Shown here piece by piece: positions 9,083 through 20,612 of a stretch of DNA of 64,000 bases. Source of the stretch: Girardinichthys multiradiatus (taxonomy: Eukaryota > Chordata > Actinopteri > Cyprinodontiformes > Goodeidae); the NCBI RefSeq assembly GCF_021462225.1, contig NC_061808.1:25395119-25459118 (forward strand). The letters run 5' to 3'. The notes beneath the pieces are model-generated. The model did no database searches, was not told the origin of the DNA, and saw only the letters and a program-made list of their open reading frames with translations. Every line of letters starts with the position of its first letter. Position 1 is the stretch's first letter. A program made the translations under genes and the position numbers.

Positions 9083-10355
9083 CAGGGGTTGGACAATGAA
9101 ACTGAAACACCTGGTTTTAGACCACAATAATTTATTAGTATGGTGTAGGGCCTCCTTTTGCGGCCAATACAGCGTCAATTCATCTTGGGAATGACATATA
9201 CAAGTCCTGCACAGTGGTCAGAGGGATTTTAAGCCATTCTTCTTGCAGGATAGTGACCAGGTCACTACGTGATACTGGTGGAGGAAAACGTTTCCTGAGT
9301 CGCTCCTCCAAAACACCCCAAAGTGGCTCAATAATATTTAGATCTGGTGACTGTGCAGGCCATGGGAGATGTTCAACTTCACTTTCATGTTCATCAAACC
9401 AATCTTTCACCAGTCTTGCTGTGTGTATTGGTGCATTGTCATCCTGATACACGGCACCACCTTCAGGATACAATGTTTGAACCATTGGATGCACATGGTC
9501 CTCAAGAATGGTTCGGTAGTCCTTGGCAGTGACGCGTCCATCTAGCACAAGTTTTGGGCCAAGGGAATGCCATGATGATATGGCAGCCCAAACCATCACT
9601 GATCCACCCCCATGCTTCACTCTGGGCATGCAACAGTCTGGGTGGTACGCTTCTTTGGGGCTTCTCCACACTGTAATTCTCCTGGATGTGGGGAAAACAG
9701 TAAAGGTGGACTCATCAGAGAACAATACATGTTTCACATTGTCCACAGCCCAAGATTGGCGCTCCTTGCACCATTGAAACCGACGTTTGGCATTGGCATG
9801 AGTGACCAAAGGTTTGGCTATAGCAGCCCGGCGGTGTATATTGACCCTGTGGAGCTCCCGACGGACACTTCTGGTGGAAACAGGAGAGTTGAGGTGCACA
9901 TTTAATTCTGCCGTGATTTGGGCAGCCGTGGTTTTATGTTTTTTGGATACAATCCGGGTTAGCACCCGAACATCCCTTTCAGACAGCTTCCTCTTGCGTC
10001 CACAGTTAATCCTGTTGGATGTGGTTCGTCCTTCTTGGTGGTATGCTGACATTACCCTGGATACCGTGGCTCTTGATACATCACAAAGACTTGCTGTCTT
10101 GGTCACAGATGCGCCAGCAAGATGTGCACCAACAATTTGTTCTCTTTTGAACTCTGGCATGTCACCCATAATGTTGTGTGCATTTCAATATTTTGAGCAA
10201 AACTGTGCTCTTACCCTGCTAATTGAACCTTCACACTCTGCTCTTACTGGTGCAATGTACAATCAATGAAGACTGGCTACCAGGCTGGTCCAATTTAGCC
10301 ATGAAACCTCCCACACTAAAATGACAGGTGTTTCAGTTTCATTGTCCAACCCCTG
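9083..10355 (-). mobile_element. Tc1/mariner element, DD36E family, copy A
   Basis: The 1273-bp element has about 31-bp perfect terminal inverted repeats starting CAGGGGTTGGACAATG, flanked by TA on both sides (9081-9082 and 10356-10357). It contains one transposase frame on the minus strand. A second copy in opposite orientation lies at 34672-35931. The high similarity of the two copies points to relatively recent activity of the family. Confidence 0.95.
9180..10169 (-). pseudogene. Tc1/mariner transposase (DD36E), prematurely stopped
   Basis: The 329-codon frame encodes a cut-and-paste transposase. An N-terminal helix-turn-helix DNA-binding region (residues ~10-45) is followed by a second one and a basic GRKRK linker (57-61), then the RNase H-like catalytic domain with D152 (LFSDEST), D244 (QDDNAP) and E281 (NIIEPLW). 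There are 36 residues between the second Asp and the Glu, hence DD36E, the spacing described for the Incomer family. A TGA replaces what looks like a CGA Arg codon about 14 residues before the natural end (PTPY), so it lacks its C-terminus. The catalytic triad is intact. Confidence 0.88.
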
Positions 10356-10357
10356 TA

Positions 10358-12340
10358 AATTCAGAAGACAGATAGAAGGCTCCATGTGTAGGCTTCTGCT
10401 TATTTACCATGGAGCATAAATGGCCCTTTACTCATCATTTCTAAGTCAGATTGGCTTTCACGAGGTAGTTAGAAGTAATCTGGTCAAAACAGTAACGAAG
10501 GAAACAAGGAAAAGTAAATGTAAAGGGAAACAAACACTTAAAGTCCTGGTCAGAGGAAAGAAAAATGAATATTTTACAAGCTGTGAGATTTGCCAAACGG
10601 AGTGTTGCTAAGTACTAATACATTTTTATTTTCCCTTTGGGCAACCTTGTAAAATCTTTCATTTTAAAATTGTAAACAAGAGAAAAATACATTTAATCTC
10701 CCAGAAAGCATCAAGAAATACATCATCTTCGGTTTACTGTCTTCAGGTTGGATTTTATTCGCTTGGCTTTTCACAGTGACAAGTTTTAACCCTTAAAGTT
10801 TAAATCTGGGTCACTTAACTCGCATTTTAAATCCACTGCTCTTCCTCACAGCGTGCAAGCAAACAGGGCACGCTATGGCCCATGACAGATTTATGGGTCA
10901 GTGTACAAGTTTGCACAGGGGTACATTTTCATGCATTTGGAATGCAAATTTTTGGTTTATGTTTTCAAGATTTTTCTAGCAAGTTGTACTCCTGATTTTT
11001 AGGGTCAGTTTTCAGGAAATAACTGTAGGTCAATGTCCTTCGAAGTGATTAGAGCGCAGCTGTGTTTTTTTTATGGATGATCCTGACTTCCAAGGCAGGC
11101 TTGGTTATTTATAGTGTCCCACCTATGGCTCGATTTCTTCCTCTCCTGGTTGCCGTGACACTTAATTGACATGTAGCTTGTTCTTCATGGCAGACTCCTC
11201 AAGCTCTGTTTGCTAAGTTTGTATATGTGTGTATGTGTTTATGGCCACACCAGGTGGGCGCGAATAAATCGGCTTCCAGTCTGGCACACCTCCGGAGCTG
11301 TCTTCATTCACACAAGGTGTTGAAAAAGGCTGACACATTGGATGCGTGTGTTAACCTATTAAAGTGTAGATGCTACTTTATCAAATAAGCATTTAAATAG
11401 GTCAGTGGGGTCATCATACTGAAATAACTGTGGCCTTGGGCACAGTCGCTCTTCGTTTATTCACAAGGTTTGCAATTTTGTTGTCAAACTGCTCACCTCA
11501 GCAGAGAGTTTGTGTTGCTTAAAGGTTTCACTATCATATACAATCTATTTCACCCAGCACTTGCAAGCCCTTAGCACACATGCTAATCCAAAACTCTAGG
11601 CTGGCACAGTGTCCTAACAACATTTCCATGCTTTAACATTTGTCTCTAAAACTGTCTGCAAAGTGTGTGATTAGTGCAAACCTTCACTGCATATCATGAT
11701 TTGGTCTTGCATATACACTTATTATCCCTGGTTGTGGCTATTGAAATTAAACAATGTGTTACAAAAAATGTTTGTATAAAGGTTTTCATATAAGATCAGG
11801 GTGGTTGTTTAACTTTTTTTCCTCCTTATAAACAGAATAATAAATTAAAAACTTTGGTTTACTGACGTTTTCTTTTTCTCTGATAATAACATTTCATCAT
11901 GATCTCCAACACTTTAATGTGACCACCAAAAACAAGAAATCTCTAAATGGGCAAATACCTTTTAACAGCAGTGTAGTGTGCAGGTAGGTGTGTACTTGCT
12001 CTGTTGACGTGTTACATTCATTAGAGTGCAGTTGCTTATATCAATATCAGGCTTGTGTTACACCTTGGCTTTGACACCTGTAAATGGCAAGCTCCTTTGA
12101 AGCCAATAGGGAATTTACCACATTGACATGTTAGTGTGTGTCTGCGCTTGTAAATGGTTGTGTTTGTGCATGCTTGCATAGGTATTTAGGGCTATTGGCT
12201 TGTAAATGCTATCTGCTCGTTCCTGGTTGCTTATGTTTTCTCAACATTGAGTCAGTATTTCTTCATTCATTTAAGAGACAAAAGGACCTGTATGGGGAAC
12301 AAATATATGTATGAGCAAAGAATTTATTGCTAGCACATTC
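10358..12340. other. No gene seen: about 2 kb non-coding
   Basis: No long frame with recognisable content and no element termini on either strand. Ordinary unique-looking intergenic or intronic sequence. Confidence 0.5.
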
Positions 12341-15300
12341 AATTAAGTTTAAAATTATTCATACCCCTTTGCAGATTTAGGTTTAACGGACTCTTAATTT
12401 TATCAACACGTTTCTCCTTGTATAAAGGAGAGGTGCCCAGAAACCTACCAGCACACGGTTTCATACAACTGCATTTTTTTGTGTGCCACACTTTTTAATT
12501 TTTGTCACTACACCAACTTGAAGTATATTTCCATACAGCTCCTGTAAAACAGTTTACATACCCCAATAAGTAAAAATGCTGGATTAAAGAAATAATCTGT
12601 GCTATTTTCTGAATATATGTCTTTCAGTGGCTTTAGATGTATCACTGGTTAACTATACATGAAGGCCAGTATAAATTAGGTAGCTTCTTTGTGACTTAAA
12701 CTAATGTCATTGTGAGTAGATCAAAAGCTGTGCTTTTAGATTCCACACTTACAGCGAGATCATAACTGGTAATTTTCTTACTCATGTTGAAGGTCTTGGT
12801 ACAGATGAATGAGATGGTATTCTCTGTTGACGTTGCTTAGTGCTGATGGTGGTGCAGGTAGACTCTGTGGCTAAGAGACATTGATTGTAGCCCATTCATA
12901 TGGATATCATTGGAGGGGTCAATGATTTTCTTGTCATAATAAATTAAATGCCAGTATTAGTTTGACACATTTACTTTTTGAAGACCTCCTAGAAATTATT
13001 TTCCTGAATCCATTTTTTTGAATGCCAGTTCTTCCTTATTTTGCCTACAGTTTTTGCAATGTAAATCATTTTCCAAACAATCTACTACTATTCCCCAGAT
13101 ATGTGAGCTTCTTGTAGTTGATCTGTAGGTTTACATGTAGTGCAGGTATAGTGTAGGTGGAGGCGGTGGTGGTGATATTTTAGGGAGCTGAACAGCTTGC
13201 TGCAGTAAAAACCATTATGGCTCCTCTGAAAATATCTCAACTTACATCACATCAGAAATATACACCTAAATACAAGATTGTGAGCTAAACTTGGAGAAGG
13301 ACTTGTGTAAGTGAATTTAATCCTTTAATCCAAGTCAGAAAGAAAGAAGTATTTTCCTAATTGGGGATCTCACAACCAAGGCTTTTTAAAATGATATACA
13401 GTATATCTGAATCACTTACTACAGCTTATTTTTTCAGCTACATGCCACTGAGCTGTGTGTCTGCTTTCTGTACAGCATTTCTTTTAAAATCAGAGCCTAT
13501 TCATGTGTGGCTTGCATACATGAATAGGGTTTTCTATAACAATCTGTTTCTCACCCTTTACCTAACAGTAACGGTGAAAGACAGACTGTATTGGCTGCTG
13601 CAGCTTCCTGTGTCTCTGTGTTATGCAGTTTGGTCTTCACTCTTTGCTGAGCTCATGGGGCTCTGATATCCCTAGATGCCCTGGTAGAGCTGGATAGGGA
13701 GCAGCTCAAGCACTTCACAAGGGTGGCACAAAGAACTAGAAGTGTTGATGTCGTTTTGCTTTGGTTTATATAAAATCTACTCTAGATAATGAGTAGTACA
13801 TCCAGCTACTGAAACAAAAAAATTATTTCCATCAAAACAGCAATGCAGCTTCTGGCTTACATCTGCTGTTTTGGCATTGAAACAACGTCTTAATGACTTT
13901 ACCACCTTACCACCTGTTTACCTTCTAAAACTCTTTATGTTGCATTAAAAACAATTGTCAGCAAATATATTACAAGCATAGTGTCTGAATGCATGATACT
14001 TAATATAAAAAATAATTTTTCTATGTATTGTGCAACCCTAGGCATTAAATTATATGACATTCAAAGTATAAAGAGCTGAGTTTATGAAGCAGAAAAACTT
14101 ATTGTGTAACTTTTGTCCTCTAAAACTTTATTGGAATATGTTACAAGCCACATTATCAATAGGTTATATCAAAACAGAGGAAAAATGCTAATTTTAGCCT
14201 AGCTTTTGAGTAAACTGCCTCTCAGTCTGGCAATCCGATTGATAACTTTAGGTTTTGCAGTAGGAAAGCACTTGCTTGACTGCATTTCTTCCAGTGTAAA
14301 GTTTAGAGCAGATGGGATTATAGTGGCTGTTTTTTTTAGGAGTTTGGCTTGGCTCCTTAGTTTCAATATAATTAACTTTTAAAGCTTGATTACACCGAGA
14401 CACTTTGGACAATTTTATGCTCCCAATTTTGTGGGAACAGTTTGGGGATCTCCCCTTCCTGTTCCAACCGGACTGTGCACCAGTGCACAGCGCATGTCCA
14501 TAAAAACCTACACAGACTCTTGACCTCAACTCGAGAAAAAACCCGTGTCATGAATTAAGGGGGAGACTGCGAGTCAAGCCTTCTCACAGCTTCCAGTCTC
14601 TTTGAGGCAAGTTTTAAGAAGTCTCCAAGAAATCTCTCATTCTGACATTTAAGAAAAAGAAATAATGTTGGTAATCCTAACCCTCCTAAAACAGGAAACG
14701 TTTTTCATGTCAGGCAGTATGGAAAACAAGTTTGTCTATTTACATTCAGTGTACGTAACTATCTGGTTTTCACTGTTCATGGTACTAATTTGAATTAGGT
14801 ATCAGACTGGGACTCAGACTGTATTGTCATTCTTAAATGGCGTGAACCTCTATTGAGTGCAAACAATCCCAAGTTAAAAATGTCTGGAATAGTCAACAAC
14901 CAAATGGCTGTTAGTATGACCTACAGGGATATTTGGTGCTGCTGTAAATGTCAGTGGGTCAATTGTCCACCTCCCCCCACCAGCTTACTGTCAGGCTATG
15001 GTGAGGGGAAACTCGATCATTAGGTTTCTCAGCAGATATTTCTGTGGGCTTGGAGCCCAGCTTACAGTAAGGCCATGCAGCTGCAGACAGCCGAGGGGAA
15101 GTATTAGGGCAGGTGGGCCAGGGGTGTTTTTGGGGCTGTAGCATGCAGGAGGACTCAATGGTCCAGGAGCCAGTGAAGCCCTGGCAGTTTGCGGTTTAAG
15201 GCGAGGACGGTCAAATAAGCGATGAAGACTGAAGAGGCAGCACTGGTAAAACACCAGGTTCATAAGCAGTTACAGGTAGGGTGTTTGACATGCTACATTA

Positions 15301-16020
15301 CTTCTGATTCAAAACTGCATGTTGGCATGGAAGCTATACATAGCTTTGTGTGCAACAGGTGCTTAGTGCCAGCAGTTCCAGACACTCGTAAGACAAAATG
15401 GTGATGGTACGGGTAAGATCAAACTACAGCAAGCAAAAATCCGACTGTCGTTTTTGCATTTGCATTTGCTTCTGACTTCAAAGCTAGTTATTTAAAAAAA
15501 GTTAAACTTTATGTTTGGAAAAACTGTTGCAATACATCTTGACATTTCATGATTTATGGTTTCTTATTCTCATGTTTCATGATACAGTTCAGGTTTGTGC
15601 CCTGAGCAAAAGCAATGCAGATATTTGTGTACCTTTGCTGTATATAAACATTCAGAAGGTGAGCTACTAAAAATAGCATTCCTGATTTTAGTGGGTCACC
15701 CAGTCCTTGCTTCGGGGGTGGAAATGCAAAGCTTTGTCCTTATTAAATAAGGAAGGAGGAATTGTGTTGTGGACATGGGCATGCCAAGAGCTGCTAATTT
15801 GGGGAAAGCATTTTATTGAAGTGTGTTGCAAACATTGGGAAAGCTCCAAGACGATAGTCTGGCTGGATGGGAGCTGAATGAGGTCTAGACAAGTGTTCAC
15901 ATAGGGAGCAAGTCCAGAATCGTCTCATATGTCTCCTCGATGCAAGTCAGCAGTCAGACAAGTTTTGGGTTTTGTGATGATTTAGAAGAAAACAAAATCC
16001 CAAATTGTTAATTAAATACA
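12341..16020. other. No gene seen; possible old Tc1 end near 12345-12480
   Basis: ATTATTCATACCCCTTTGC near 12354 resembles the terminus of old fish Tc1 copies, but no transposase follows. The open frames here, including a hydrophobic 101-residue one at 13361-13666 and others at 14959-15263, match nothing I recognise and lack gene context. Confidence 0.4.
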
Positions 16021-16380
16021 GCGCTGGCCACATTTATTGGCACAAAATGATGTAATCAGACAGACAAAAATATAAAGTTATGTGCAAATTCTGGTATTTT
16101 AAAGAACAAAATAAAATTAGTTACTATCCACTTCTGATTGGCATGTCTGGTAAAGATTTATAAAAGACATTTGAACAAATTCAGCTTTTATTTCAGCAGC
16201 TTAATCTCATACAGAAAATCCATACGTTAATTTAGTGACATTTATTTAGTGGGCAAAAATATCCTGCGTTAAAAAAGTAATTGTTTTCAACAAAACCAGC
16301 AGTGGCACACTTACTGGTAGCCCTAATGATTCCCATTAAACATGTATATACTTTGTTGATTAGAGTTTCTAGGAACTTCT
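16021..16380 (+). mobile_element. Old Tc1-like fragment (left part)
   Basis: Phrases such as GGCCACATTTATTGGCAC and GGTAGCCCTAATGATTCCC are typical of decayed non-coding ends of fish Tc1 copies. What looks like a coding part of a similar element resumes at 18110 after an intervening 1.6-kb segment. Assignment is by recognition only. Confidence 0.35.
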
Positions 16381-16489
16381 AATAAGTCATATGCTGTCTC
16401 CCACACCCTCCCATATCTGCCCTGCTTCAGCTCTGTGTCTTGTCTTTCTTTTTGGAGCCTCTTTTTGCATATCTTCCAAATTCTGAGTT

Positions 16490-16921
16490 ATGGATTTGGT
16501 CAGCTGGTCTCTCAATGCAATTGATCGAATTTTCTCGACAAGAAGACAGGGTGAAGGGGAACCCTTTTGCCCAGACGGGCCATTTTTCTCTGGATACACG
16601 ATGAACTCCTGGCAGAAGTGGAGGATTGTGTGTTTGTCAATAATGTCAGTCGAGGATGTGGAAGATATGTACACAATTGGATGTTTGATAACAGGATTTC
16701 TGCTTTTTGGAGTCGGTGGTTACCTGGCATATCGAGAAATTCGGAAAACGTCAGCAGCTGTTGTGGCCATTGTAAAGCTGCCTGGCATGTATGATGGGAT
16801 CTTCAGGGCGATCAGCACTCAGACTGAGATGTTACGTGAGCTGAATTGCAGACTGGATGTGATCCTTACACAGAATCGCAGGCAGGTTGCGATTCCTGGA
16901 CTCAGGGGTGAAATGGGATAA
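16490..16921 (+). CDS. Unrecognised 143-residue single-pass membrane protein ORF
   Basis: I do not recognise a named family. The protein has an N-terminal amphipathic stretch (residues 1-19), a Trp- and Cys-containing middle (36-55), one clear membrane span at 61-80 (IGCLITGFLLFGVGGYLAY, with small-residue GxxxG-like spacing) followed at once by basic residues, and a Leu-rich helical segment at 110-130 that could form a short coiled coil. The C-terminus is basic. There are no introns. It lies in repeat-like sequence with a downstream fish-repeat 3' end, so it may belong to a mobile element rather than a host gene. Met1 is the first ATG of the frame; a later start at Met38 or Met60 would still keep the span. 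Expression is not known. Confidence 0.45.
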   Translation: MDLVSWSLNAIDRIFSTRRQGEGEPFCPDGPFFSGYTMNSWQKWRIVCLSIMSVEDVEDMYTIGCLITGFLLFGVGGYLAYREIRKTSAAVVAIVKLPGMYDGIFRAISTQTEMLRELNCRLDVILTQNRRQVAIPGLRGEMG

Positions 16922-17526
16922 ATTTTAGAGAAGTTGTTCGCTCGGATCTGGCGGAAAGAACCTGGAATTTGGCTGTTTGGATTTGCCTTTGAGAAGCACC
17001 AGCGAAACTCTCAAGGCTGACGGAAAACTAAGAGTCTGTCTAACCCAAAACAATTGTTGTTATCTGAATCTGGCTCCCCTGCACAGCCTTGATGGGTATC
17101 TTCAACTTCTCCAGAAAGTTATGTAAACATGACGCTCTGCTCCCTCCCTTCCCTGAGGACATCTGTGGACCTGCTCAGAACTTTGTGGCCAGTAGATGAA
17201 CATCATTAAGGACAATGGCCTCTGTGACAGTGCTTCACAGACTTACTTTGCACACACTCACATGCTCAAAATAAACATATGCACCCCTTCACACTGCCTT
17301 CACCGGATCCCCTGCATGATGTTGTTTCGTATATATGTTGCTTTAAATCTTTACTTATGTTTGTGTTGCTTACCCCTGCTGAGGTTTTTTTGTACTACTT
17401 CAGACTGTATTCTGCTTAGAATAGAGTCTGAAATATGATTTTTTCCCTTCCTATTTTTCTTTACCTAAATGTGTGATTTCATTACTTTTCATAGACTGTC
17501 AGATTTCTCAGAAGGATTATCAGCAA

Positions 17527-17705
17527 AAGCCAAATTTTATTAGTATTTGAAAATTTGACTAAAGCTATTTTTACACCAATGACCAGAGAATTTTTTTATT
17601 TCTTAGAAGGACTGTATTACAACTATTTCATACAAGTGAAAGCCAAACATTATTAGTATTTAAAAAGTTTGGACTAAAAATATTTTATACCAGTGACCCA
17701 GCTTA
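17527..17705 (+). repeat. Imperfect internal direct repeat, ~112-bp offset
   Basis: AAAGCCAAATTTTATTAGTATTTGAAAA... at about 17527 recurs as GAAAGCCAAACATTATTAGTATTTAAAAA... at about 17639. Both copies continue similarly to ACACCAATGACC and ATACCAGTGACC. A third, weaker echo (CTTACCAGTAAACTCC) lies near 17850. Confidence 0.6.
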
Positions 17706-18109
17706 TTTGAATGATGGGACCACAACTGCCTCATACCAGCAACCTCAAGGATTAATATTATCATTTTTCTTCTAGCACCGGATTAATTCCTGACCACAGA
17801 GGACTTAATGAGCTAATTACCTCTATTAGACAGATTGGATTAAAACCTGCTCTTACCAGTAAACTCCCAAGGATTATTAATGTCAATTGATTTGTTTTTC
17901 TGTGTTTGATGTTCTGTATCATTGTAATGTTTTTCCTCATGTACAGCACTTTATGTGCCTTGTTGCTGAAAAGCGCTATATAAATAAACTTGAATTGACT
18001 TGACATTACTTTCTGCTTCCCTGGGGGGTAAATATGATGTGACACAGAGGGCCTTTTTTTTTAGCCTCTGGCCCCCTGGCTAAACGAGGACTCATAGTTA
18101 TTTTGCCAC

Positions 18110-18790
18110 CACACAAACAGTGAGCATGATGGTGAAGGATGGTAAAAAACCTCTGAGGCTCAGTGTTAGAGAACTGCTGCAAAGAGGGTCATCTTTTGGT
18201 CATCAAGTCTCCACAACAACCATTAGAGGCTATATGTACACACCAACTGCTTGTGTCTTTTCTGTCTTGCCAACACAAACCCTACTGTAGCTTTAACTGG
18301 AACCGTGCACTTTGGTCAGATAAGACTAAGATTGAGCTTTAAGACAACAAACACTCCAGGTGGCTTTTGCATGAAATAAAGGGAGAATATAGTGAGAAGC
18401 ATCTCGTTCCCACTATCACATATAGTGGAGGATCTGTGCACTGTGAACATTGTTAGAGTGCATGACATTGTTGACTCTTTAAAAAAACACCAGAATATAA
18501 AAAAAAAAAAAAAAACATCTGGTGGCTTCTGTCAGAACATATCTCAGTCCCCAAATCTAAATTCTGTAGTAAACCCGTGGGCTAAGCTGAAGACAAGAGA
18601 AATCCCGGGAGTCTGGATGATCTAGGGAGATTTTTCACAGAGGAATAGTGAAAGATCCATCTCTCTATATAGTTCAAGGTTGTTAAAAGTTATAGAAAAC
18701 TCACTGGTGTCCTGTTTGCCAAAGGGGGGTTGTACAGCATGTTAACAGTAAGGGTGTAAAAAATTGTGGCACAGCTGATTTTGCTGGACA
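18110..18790 (+). mobile_element. Old Tc1 transposon remnant
   Basis: Decayed transposase phrases are visible on the plus strand: GGTGAAGGATGG...CCTCTGAGGCTCAGTGTTAGAGAACTGCTGC, a LWSD-like catalytic block (CACTTTGGTCAGATAAGAC), and CAGTCCCCAAATCTAAATTC, which would encode the SPDLN motif before the catalytic Glu. A GTGTAAAAAATTGTGGCAC end follows. Stops and indels throughout, plus a poly-A run at 18498-18513. Confidence 0.6.
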
Positions 18791-20440
18791 ATTATTTCAT
18801 TAAACACAAACAATCACCTGTTGTCAGTTTATAAAGAGAATGTTGTTGTTTGTTTGCAACAAATTCAAACTAAACTATTGTTTTTTAAATAGTTTTGTTT
18901 TACTGAGATTATGCTGCTGCAATTAAAGATGAGCTTATCTGGAGGCTTTTTGCATCTTTAGGGGAGCCGAGAATGTGGCCAGCACTTAATAATTTAAGGT
19001 ATTTCTTTGCTCCAGATCTGTCAAAATACACTTGTTCCCTTAACCATCAAACACAATGACTCTGGCAGTCACCGAACTTTTTATTAAACAGAGCAGAACT
19101 TTGGAGTTTGTGATCAATATGCATTTAATTTCACGTTTAATTTGATTTGGGCTCCCTATGTATTACTTTCCCACTCACATTGATCCAGGATTAAATTGGT
19201 CATAGTAGAAATAGACTAGAAGGAAAATAACTCCTGATTGATATGTGTCTGTGCACTCACGTACCCTCACACAGACATAGGGAGCATCTGTCTTGCTTGG
19301 CACTGAGCTGCTGTGGATGGCGTTGATTTAGACTTCTCTTGTTCCTTCCTTCGCTTCTCTTCACCCAGCGCCTCCTCCTCCTTTGTTCCATCTCTTTGTC
19401 TTGATGCAATGCTGCCACTCATGGTCACATTTTGCAAAAATAAAACTCCTCTCACAGATGCTTCAGAGCCAAAGTCGGCAGCGAGTTTTGGCTTTCAGCG
19501 ACGTGCACTGCACTTTGCCAGAGGAGCTGAAACTGTCCTGACTTACCACCATCCCTCAATGTCTGAAAGTAGACTTTTTGGACGGGCTTTTAGGCAGTGA
19601 ATTTTAAACAGGGAAAGCATTACTTAAGATGATGTGTCAGACTTTAAGCCCTGCAATTTCATAACGGTTTTACAGTGCAGCCCAATTTTTTGATGAGAAA
19701 CTGCAAAGTAACTGCTAATCCTCTTGAACACATGACAGTAGCTGCTGCTCAAACAGTTTGGTGTAAAGCGGTTTAATGGCTGGACCTGTGGTATCCTCAT
19801 GTGGCCAGGCTGCAAAGTGCAGCTCCTGATCTTGAAATGTGGAAGACTTGTAGGTGACCATATGACTCACTTCTCTTGCATAAATGTATTTTTAAAGCAG
19901 GAAGTGGAATATTAATCTTTTTCTTGTATAAACATACAGTTTATCTGTTCTCTTTTATACTGTATGTTAGATAAGCACAGCTCTAACAGCATGAGTGCAG
20001 TAGGTTGCTGGATCAGAATGTAATGTTCAGGATGTGAAAAGCAGGAGGGAGCTCATGTTCAACTTGAGGACTCTGGCAAGTGCCAGATTGTACAAAAAAA
20101 CTTCCTCTAGGTTTAATAAAGAATACTTGCAGTACTACAGTTTCCTTAATTTAGAGGACCATGTATACGTGTATGTATATATATATATATATATATTGCA
20201 AAAAAACAGCACTTGGTTTCAGAATAAAAAACTGGTCATTGTTTGGGTTTAAACTTACAATGTAAACAGTTACTCAGCTCTGTACCATAAAATCATAAAA
20301 CCAACGCTCTACAGCTGAAAAAGTAGAAAATAAGCAACTTTTGATAAGAAAATGTCATAGTAAGTGGAGAATAAATCTACAAAGTAACCTGAGGATTACC
20401 TACTGATGGCTCTCAACATTTTCAGGCCAAGACCCAGAAG
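18791..20440. other. No gene seen; contains a short (TA)n at 20175-20196
   Basis: No supportable exon or element. The short frames near 19270-19815 have no recognisable motif. An imperfect (TA)11 microsatellite is at 20175-20196. Confidence 0.45.
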
Positions 20441-20464
20441 AAAAAGTTTCCCGACCCCCTGTCT

Positions 20465-20612
20465 CAAAAAGATGTTATCAGTCAGTCAGTCAGTCATTTT
20501 CTACCGCTTATTCCATAGTGGGTCGCGGGGAAGCTGGTGCCTATCTCCAGCAGTCTATGGGCGAGAGGCAGGGTACACCCCGGACAGGTCGCCAGTCCAT
20601 CACAGGTGCTGA
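20465..20612 (+). repeat. Dispersed fish repeat resembling a LINE 3' end
   Basis: CATTTTCTACCGCTTATTCC, GGTCGCGGGGAAGCTGGTGCC, TATCTCCAGC and GGTACACCCCGGACAGGTCGCCAGTCCATC form a phrase string found at the 3' ends of many teleost retroposon copies, probably CR1/L2-type. It is a short fragment preceded by (GTCA)n. Confidence 0.6.

Larger units (their letters stand above)
16385..18003 (+). repeat. Putative retroposon-like segment carrying a small ORF
   Basis: The segment has Tc1-like remnants on both sides and ends in GCGCTATATAAATAAACTTGAATTGACTTGAC, a terminal sequence common at the 3' ends of dispersed fish repeats, with a short TTGA(A/C)TTGAC tail. It contains the 143-residue ORF at 16490-16921 and two related ~60-bp blocks near 17527 and 17639. 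I see no inverted repeats or clear target duplication, so the class is unknown. Copy number would settle whether it is mobile. Confidence 0.45.

Noticed and set aside
13361..13666. 101-codon hydrophobic plus-strand ORF as a membrane protein gene
   Set aside because: Hydrophobicity is expected from T-rich sequence; no motif, no gene context, no splice signals tied to it.
14959..15263. Overlapping minus-strand frames with Pro/Leu-rich translation
   Set aside because: No family resemblance and mutually overlapping frames; likely chance.
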